Below, in pieces: positions 57,369 through 64,000 of a stretch of 64,000 nt of DNA. Position 1 is the stretch's first letter. Every line of letters begins with the position of its first letter. Made by a program: the position numbers and the translations under genes. Source of the DNA: Syngnathus acus (taxonomy: Eukaryota; Chordata; Actinopteri; Syngnathiformes; Syngnathidae). The notes below the pieces were generated by a model. That model did no database searches. It was given only the letters and a program-made list of their open reading frames with translations, and was not told the origin of the DNA. The stretch is taken from assembly GCF_901709675.1 (NCBI RefSeq), contig NC_051096.1:4555001-4619000 (forward strand). Reading direction: 5' to 3'.

Positions 57369-59919
57369 GCTTTAGCCATGTTATATTTTCTGTTGTGGCA
57401 TTTTCTCGAACTTTGATAGGCAGTGTAATGTGGTTACTGGAATGCAATATTAATATGTTGCTTTGTGTTATCTTGGTTGATTTTTCCTAGTCCATAGCTT
57501 TCTCACATTTTCAAGATAGAATGTCGCTGCCCCCCCTCCGTACACCTCTCATCTACGCTCCTCTGCTTGCTGACACACACACACAAACATTACAGCTTTG
57601 ATAGAAATCCCAATGGTGAACTTCTATCAACTCCAGCAATAACGAGCTGTCATGGCCTTCAGTGATCTATCCGTCTGGATGTGTCAGTGTAAAAGGCAGA
57701 TTGAACGTTGGTTCCCCACTTCCAAGGCCTGCCAGTCAGCACTGGGGGCACCTCAGACATCCCCGTGTCGGTGTGGGATCATATCTGAAGGCTGACACCG
57801 GATCAGAGGCAAGAAAAAAACACTAATTCGGCATTTGACCTCAGCTATGGAAAAACATAGGCCGAGGTGTTAAAGGAATGACAGCTAAATGCCAAATTGG
57901 TTGTCTCGGGAGGTTTTCATATCTGAGTGACTCCTATTTTAAAGATAAGAGGCAGATGGGACTTATTAAAGTTTTAGCCAACATTCCAATGATGCATTTA
58001 CATGGCGGAGTTTAAAGTCGGCGGGCACCTTGAATATCTAAAAGTCACCACGCTACAGCGATGATGAAGATAAACCTAAATAAGCCTCTCAGATAAAACC
58101 TGGCTGCAACCCTCACGACACCCCCATTTAATGTATTCCCTCTACATTCCCTGAGATATATTATCAAGCCCTCCTTATTGTGGCGGTGATAAATGCACCA
58201 CGCATTACCTCCACCAAATGTGTTTCTCCTATTTCCACAATAAAGGCACCTTACTTTCTTCTGACCTTCAACTGGGTTGCAAAGCCAGCACAAAATATGC
58301 ATTTAGAAGAAGCAGCAGCGGGAACATACGAGTTCTTGTCGCAGATTGCTTTCCTTTGTACGGCAACATGCAAGAACATGCATCACTGTCCGCCTCCAAC
58401 AAACCACTAATACGCACCAAATATTAAGTAGGATCAGCAAATAAATTTATGGAGTCAGGCGAGTCGGGTGACACATGTTGGCCATTTGCATGGAGCTCCT
58501 CTGTCACGTCGTTAGTCGACTTCCTCAACCGAGACGTCAGAAGTGTCGGATGTTTGCAGCGGGATCGGTCGAGGAAAACTGTCAAATGTTTATCCATGTG
58601 CGAGTGTTTAAAGAAAAAAAAAGTTTCTCACGTTCTGGAGTCAGATGAAACTGAGGTGAGGACAAGTCTTTTGTATCTTCTCATGTTTCTTAGAAGTTCT
58701 TTAGAGATCGATTCAAACCATGAAGTCGTGCATCGTGTTCTCTAGTCAAGGCCTTTCACTTTCAAACTCACTGCGTGACTTCAGGGAGAGCGTCCAAACA
58801 CCAATCTGGACATAAATGAGTAAAAAGAAACTACTCCACAAGAACAATCTCCTTTATTAACCCCCTCAGGAACATTAGAGATTCGTACAAGACCTCCGCT
58901 GGTGGCGCTTAGTGTATCGAGCATTTCGCCATTCCCTTCTAATAGCGTCGGGTCATCAAGCAGCGCTCGGAATGGAAAACACGGTATTGATTTGAAAATG
59001 TCTTGTTCTGTTCTTTCATTTTTTTTCCGAGGGGGGCGGGGTCTAAGTCAGCAGAGCCTCAGGTAATACGGGTTTATAAAACAGCCTAGTGATCGGTGTT
59101 TCTTGCGTGTGTCCATGCATGTATCAAATTTTGTCAGCTGCAGAATACATACGAGGCGGCGGGAGAGTCGTATATCTCGCCAAGTGCAGCCAATAAAGTA
59201 TAATTCATGAGTGTTACAGTGCCCGTGGATAGTAGTCATTACTCTTGTGTTGGTGTGCGTGTTGTATATCAGGGCTCAAAACAACAGCCTTCATCGCTAT
59301 ATTGATTGCCCGACATCTTCGGATTTCTTGGGGAGAGCGAAAAAGAGGAAAAGATGGATGATGTCAGAGAAGTGGAAAAACAGCTCTATGTCTTATTAGC
59401 GCCATGTGTGAGACGCGTCTATATTGTTTCGGCGGTGGGGAGCTGGACGCCAGCGGAGTACCGGTTCAGGCCCATTTCCCCCGTCAGAGTCGAAATCCAA
59501 TCTTGAGGCCGGCGTGATGTACAGTACAGTATCCCGTGTTGTTCTTCCAAACGGACAGTGCGGCGCATTGTTTTTATGCTCGTCAGCAGAAAAATTCCTC
59601 GCAGAGGCCACAGTTGCTTCTCTGTGGACACGCCGCTAATGCGGTGCATGTGAGAGAACATTTTCATGTGATCGCCATCCATCTTTTTCAGCGAAGAACC
59701 CAAACGCGAGCTCGCCTAAAGCTGTTTGAAAGAAAGTTGTAAGAGCAGTCATAAATATTGGGACACCTCATGACACTCTTGGAGAGTTTCTATGGGGTAT
59801 TTTTTGATGCAATAATGCTTTGAGGGGCATTTTGATAAAGATGTGGCGGACTGCTTAAAATAGATTTTTTTTTTTTTATTGTTCTGTCTGTTGGACATTT
59901 TGTCCATTCACCAAGAGCC
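57369..59919. other. non-coding flank
   Basis: No gene was recognised. A 98-codon frame (58449-58745) and paired frames on opposite strands (59396-59703) have no domain. Confidence 0.55.
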
Positions 59920-59927
59920 CAGGTGTC

Positions 59928-60201
59928 AAACTCAAGGCCCGGGGGCCAGATATGGCCCGCCACATCATTTTATGTGGCCGGCGAAGACAAATTGTGCATC
60001 AAATTCGTGTGTCATTACTAGAATTGTAAATTGTCTTCACTTTTTAATAATATGATGATTTGAAAACGAGTTATTTGTCAGCTTTTACTGTATATAATAT
60101 GAGGTGCTCATACATTTATTTGGGTTGACAGTCATAATGGCCTTCCGAAAGAAGCTATGACTACAATGCGGCCCGCGAAAAAAATGAGTTTGACACCCCT
60201 G
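59928..60201 (+). mobile_element. small hAT-type MITE, copy C, perfect target duplication
   Basis: The 16-bp ends CCCAGGTGTCAAACTC and the complement of CAGGGGTGTCAAACTC enclose 274 bp. ACCAAGAG flanks both sides (59920-59927 and 60202-60209), a perfect 8-bp duplication that confirms the hAT class for copies A-C. It is the shortest copy, lacking part of the mid-section. Confidence 0.95.
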
Positions 60202-60209
60202 ACCAAGAG

Positions 60210-62308
60210 GAACATTTGTGAGGTCACCGTTTTGGATGGATGTCAGGTCAGGTGTTCTTTGTCACCACAGTGTGTGCTGTAAGAAATAATCCTATCAAAA
60301 ACTGCCAAAATCACTAAATTCATCCTTTTGAACTTTTCACAAACTTGTCCAGATGTCAGATGCTTTTTCAGCCATTACAAAATACCCTTTTTTTTTTTTT
60401 TTTACTATACGCTCGATTTTCCCTGCCATATGGCCCTGAAAGAGGTCCTGGAGGGATGCAACCTTGGAGCCAGAACACGCACCTTAAAGACGGTTCCAGC
60501 ATTACTATCACGGCATCCTGCCCAGTTGTAATTGTGATTCAGTACGACGCCGCTTGATGTATCCCTCGAGATAAATTAAAATCCATGTGCGTGCGAGTTG
60601 TATTTTTGGCCTGATTAGAAGTCAAACGGCAGCCATAGGTCACCGTGGCGGCTTCCATTCGAGAACTCTCGTTGAATCAGTCGCTAAAAAAGTGCTAATC
60701 CGCTCCGATGTAATTGCCGCCTTGCGCTTTGCTTCCAAAAGGGCAGCGGGCGGATTGTTTTTTAGCATCAAAATGTGTTCTGTGTCGCCCTGCTGACTTT
60801 TCTCACATCAGCACTCATTCAATCTTTCTTTATTCCGTCAAGCTCCTCACGGACCGCTCGTGAACTTGATGGAACCTCAGATTTTTATGCAGGCGCCTGA
60901 TATACAGCCGTATTAAAGAGGGGGGCTTTCCGTTGGACGAGCGCGGTTTAATCTAAATCTAAAGATATGACTCCCCGGAGGCCCCCGCTGTAATCATGTC
61001 GGCCTGACGACGGAGCTTCGCCGTCACTCTCTCTCCATCTCATTTGATCATCATCTGCATTGCAATTATTTTGCAGATTTGGATGCTACCGTTGCGAGGT
61101 TATGTTGCTTACATCACGTTTTTAACCACGGCGCAGTTCGTAAAACACAAAACTCACAGTGATTAAAGTACAGACTATCACTCTCACAATAAATGAATTT
61201 TAACGCACGTGCCAATATTGTAAAGTCACTTTATATTACTTAATCAAGCAGTCACGCTAATTGCGTAATAGGCTTGTATATTTCCTTGCTGTCGACTCTC
61301 ATTTGCATATTTACACTCGTCTTAATGAGATCTACGTGGACCCTCCCTCGATATCATCGATTTATTTATTATTCTCTTGGACTTGATCTAAATTCCCAGT
61401 CAGTGATCAGGAAAGGATTGGAGTGAATGTCACGGCCTTGTAGGAGTAAACAAGTGTGCATGTGTGTTTGAACAGACAGAAAAGTCCATTTGCAGTGCCG
61501 TTTTAATTTTCTGAGCGGGACAGAAGAATGGGAGAATTCTTAGAAATTAGATGTGGAAGGACTCAAGATGCGTTTTAAAAGCAATTGAAGCCGCAAGGCT
61601 ATTTCTTCTCTGGCCTCTCTGCAATGATGCAGAATAATGAAAATAAGTGTGTCCATTAGGCGAGTTAATCTGATTTGCTCGATGTTTTCATCCCGGACTG
61701 AAGGTCCCTTGTTTTTTTTTTTTTGCTCTTTTTATAAGTACTCCGGAGGGGCTCTCACACACTCACGCACACACACACACAATCATGTTTTCATTGCTTC
61801 AGGGGGTACGTTTTCATCGATTCACATCAATTTCCTCGGGACTTGCCCAAACCGTAATCATTGAAAGTGTATTCATTGTTGTTTGCAAACACTTTTTATG
61901 CTGCATCCACAAAGCAGCCAATTATAGTGACACCATTCCATTCAGGGCATGTCACAATTTACAACCAAAGGCGGATAATGATAATAATAGACAGAACCCA
62001 GTGTACTTTTGGACCGCCCGCAGATTGAAAGCCTTTTGTTATCCTGAAATTGGCTGATTTACTTGCAGATGTATATCAGTTTAACATTTCAGTATGCGTC
62101 ACCAAAATGGATCCTGGCGGCAGATGACATCCACTGAGGCTATATGTGCATCATGGGGTCACTCCAACCTAATTTATTAACCCCGCAGTGATTTTTAAAC
62201 CACATCATCTTTTAATCAAGTGGTTTTTGCAACAAGTCTTTCCTCTATTCTTGTATCAAGAGTCCATTTTGTAGGCTTCAGATAAGAGTTTGATTTCTTT
62301 TGGGGCTA
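60210..62308. other. non-coding flank with possible regulatory stretch
   Basis: No gene was recognised. 60900-61080 and 61225-61345 (with TTAATCAAGC, ATTTGCAT at 61301-61308, TTAATGAG) are smooth, motif-rich and non-repetitive. T runs at 60390-60403 and 61711-61722. Confidence 0.5.
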
Positions 62309-62365
62309 CGTTGGCAACTCAAATCGTCTCTTCCATTGATTTGAATGGAAATGGCGTTAATCCAT
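62309..62365 (-). repeat. dispersed repeat fragment, related to 14926-14990
   Basis: The complement shares ordered blocks with 14926-14990 (see that entry), in opposite orientation. Family unrecognised. Confidence 0.6.
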
Positions 62366-64000
62366 TCCAGCACCATAAGTTTTTTTTTAAATGGATAATA
62401 TCTCAATAATAATACACTTTATAAAACTAAATACAAATTAATGAGTTTGTGCATCACGATTGATTGATTGTGACTCTTGTTGTGTGCGACTTGGCCATTG
62501 GGGGCAGTATAGTGCAGTCCTGAAGAGATAAATGTAGAAGACGTTCACAACTACTGTGATTCAGAAAAATGCAGTATTATTTGTATTTTTTTTAACATAG
62601 GATATAAAATATATATCTGTGAGTATTGGTATAGTTTTTATAGCTTTAGTTCAAATATTAATTGCTTAAAGACATTTATGCATGGTGTATTTACGTTAAG
62701 CTAGCCCAAAGCAGGTTTGTGTGTTTGTTTGCGTAGCACAATATCGAGTTCTTTGGTTGGATGTGTAGTGTGAGTCTAGTTTGGCGCTTACGCACAGAGC
62801 TGCATCTCCCCACTGTTCTTTCTGCTCCATTCACCCATGCCTCTTTTCACCAAAACAACACAGGACTCTTCTCAGCCGCCAGCAGAAAGAGCAAAATTTA
62901 CAAGAGGAGCACAGTGGATGAGTAGCGCTGTTGTGTTGCAGCTGAACAGCACCCTTTGACTGCAAAACCAAAGGTCAGGGCACGGCTCCCGAAGCCTGCG
63001 GGCCTCTCTGCTTGCTTGTGTGTCCCAAAGTGTTTGTGCGTGTATTTACGCTCCTCCACAGTGTGTGTGCGTTTCGGGGGTGCATAAAGCTCAGCCTGTT
63101 AAAATTACAGCTAATTTGCTCCCATATTGTGTTTGATTTAGATTTTTTTGTGGCACATGACAGTCTCATGACAAAACAGCATGTGGCCAAGTCTGTTTAT
63201 ACGCATCGTAAAGTTTGGGTGTCAAGTGCGCGTGCATGATGATGAACACTTGGCCTTTGTGTTGTGATTGGCATGGAGATGTTCCTGTAGTGGAAGAAAA
63301 TGAGATCAATCATTTCCAGTCATGTGTATTATTTACATTTATTATTTGTCAATTTAGAAGAATGCACAAAATATTTGGGATTCAACACTTGCAGCTATTT
63401 GTAACCTTGACATAGGATAAGACAGATGTGCAAGGTGCCACCCACCTTGAGGACTCTGGAGGACATCAAACCTATAACCGTTTAGTTATTAAATATCCAC
63501 ATGACCGCCTGAGTGATAGCTACATCCAAAGCGGGACATAACATTTAGAAATGCGTGATGCACTTGGGCTTCTATAGAAAGTCAATTGGGTGAAAAAGCA
63601 TTAAGGAGGCTCGGATGGCTTTCGAGACACGACAATTGATGCTGCGCTGTGAAGTAGTGAGCGAAGAAATGAACATCTAGGTCATAGGCAGACGTCGTGG
63701 CGCTGTTAACTACCAAATAAATCCCGACACACTTTTGTGAGTGACAACACACTTTCAAGCTCGGGGCGGAACATCAAAACATCATTTGCGGTCCTGCTGA
63801 AGAGAAGGAGGGAGGGAGGGGTGGGGGCGGGAAGACGCAAGTGTTTCATCGTCAGTCTCCAAAAGGTGCAAGTCGGTAATGGGTGCTATCCGCCTTCAAA
63901 CGTTGCCCGTCATCACGACAGTCAGCGCCTTGCTACTCGAGGTCAAAGGTCAACCTCTAAGGGGCCTGAAATCACGCCAGGTTGCACTTAAATAAATAAA
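62366..64000. other. non-coding flank to window end
   Basis: No gene was recognised. Frames of up to 84 codons only, without domains; a G-rich tract lies near 63810-63830. Confidence 0.6.

Noticed and set aside
58890-58910. CTCF-like CCGCTGGTGGCGC
   Set aside because: Three or more mismatches to the core when aligned on GGC; too weak to list.
31232-61308. ATTTGCAT octamers as a special signature
   Set aside because: About nine occur on both strands across the window, only modestly more than expected for an 8-mer in AT-rich DNA; individual sites are mentioned only as part of denser motif blocks.
62494-62507. CTCF-like CCATTGGGGGCAGT
   Set aside because: Two or more core mismatches, including the key A before the G run.
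1-64000. CDKAL1 or other neighbouring-gene exons
   Set aside because: No frame in the window resembled radical-SAM methylthiotransferase motifs or any other recognisable coding exon. Small exons could be missed by eye.
1-64000. CRISPR arrays, operons, phage or endogenous virus genes
   Set aside because: No regularly spaced repeats with unique spacers, no bacterial-type gene organisation and no recognisable retroviral domains were seen.

Overview
The window is vertebrate, almost certainly teleost (percomorph-type) nuclear DNA. The evidence is one intron-less SOX-C gene with a clear SOX4 signature, a tRNA-derived SINE, several hAT and Tc1/mariner-type DNA transposon remnants, many CA/TG microsatellites and long homopolymer runs. 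Nothing resembles an operon, phage, CRISPR array or prokaryotic gene. A syngnathid-like genome is possible given the abundance of the TATAAGGCGCACC element, but that is an impression from memory, not a demonstrated assignment.

Only one protein-coding gene can be supported: sox4 (CDS 21715-22809, + strand, 364 aa, single exon). It has a recognisable promoter (CCAAT boxes and a TATA box at 21209-21301), two short upstream ORFs in a leader of about 390 nt, and a 3' UTR of about 1.9 kb ending near a polyadenylation signal at 24719. About 21 kb to its left and 39 kb to its right contain no recognisable coding exon. In other vertebrates SOX4 lies in a gene desert beside CDKAL1 and is controlled by long-range conserved non-coding elements. 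The layout here fits that, but no CDKAL1 exon was recognised.

Region by region. 1-7957 holds unremarkable flank, a 766-bp hAT element with an intact 8-bp target duplication (2107-2872) and an AT-rich duplicated block (7020-7412). 7958-21200 holds two copies of a TA-flanked MITE, an orphan CpG-rich promoter-like island (17085-17345) with a TATA box about 4.3 kb upstream of sox4, and microsatellites. 21205-24750 is the sox4 transcription unit. 24750-39040 holds a 32-bp minisatellite, two copies of a small hAT MITE, a pair of convergent CTCF-like motifs (30715-30848), a CCAAT/CpG cluster (37210-37400), and two more TA-flanked MITEs, one split by a tRNA-derived SINE. 39040-64000 holds Tc1-like fragments, candidate conserved regulatory blocks, three more TA-flanked MITEs, an 866-bp hAT element carrying a broken BED zinc-finger transposase start (55906-56771) and a third small hAT MITE with a perfect target duplication (59928-60201).

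The biological logic is one developmental transcription-factor gene in a large non-coding neighbourhood, into which non-autonomous transposons have repeatedly inserted. I did not find a clearly new biological system. The best leads are the orphan upstream CpG/TATA promoter, the CTCF-like pair, the CCAAT cluster and a few candidate enhancers. The non-coding calls rest on reading motifs by eye; conservation, chromatin and RNA evidence are not available here.
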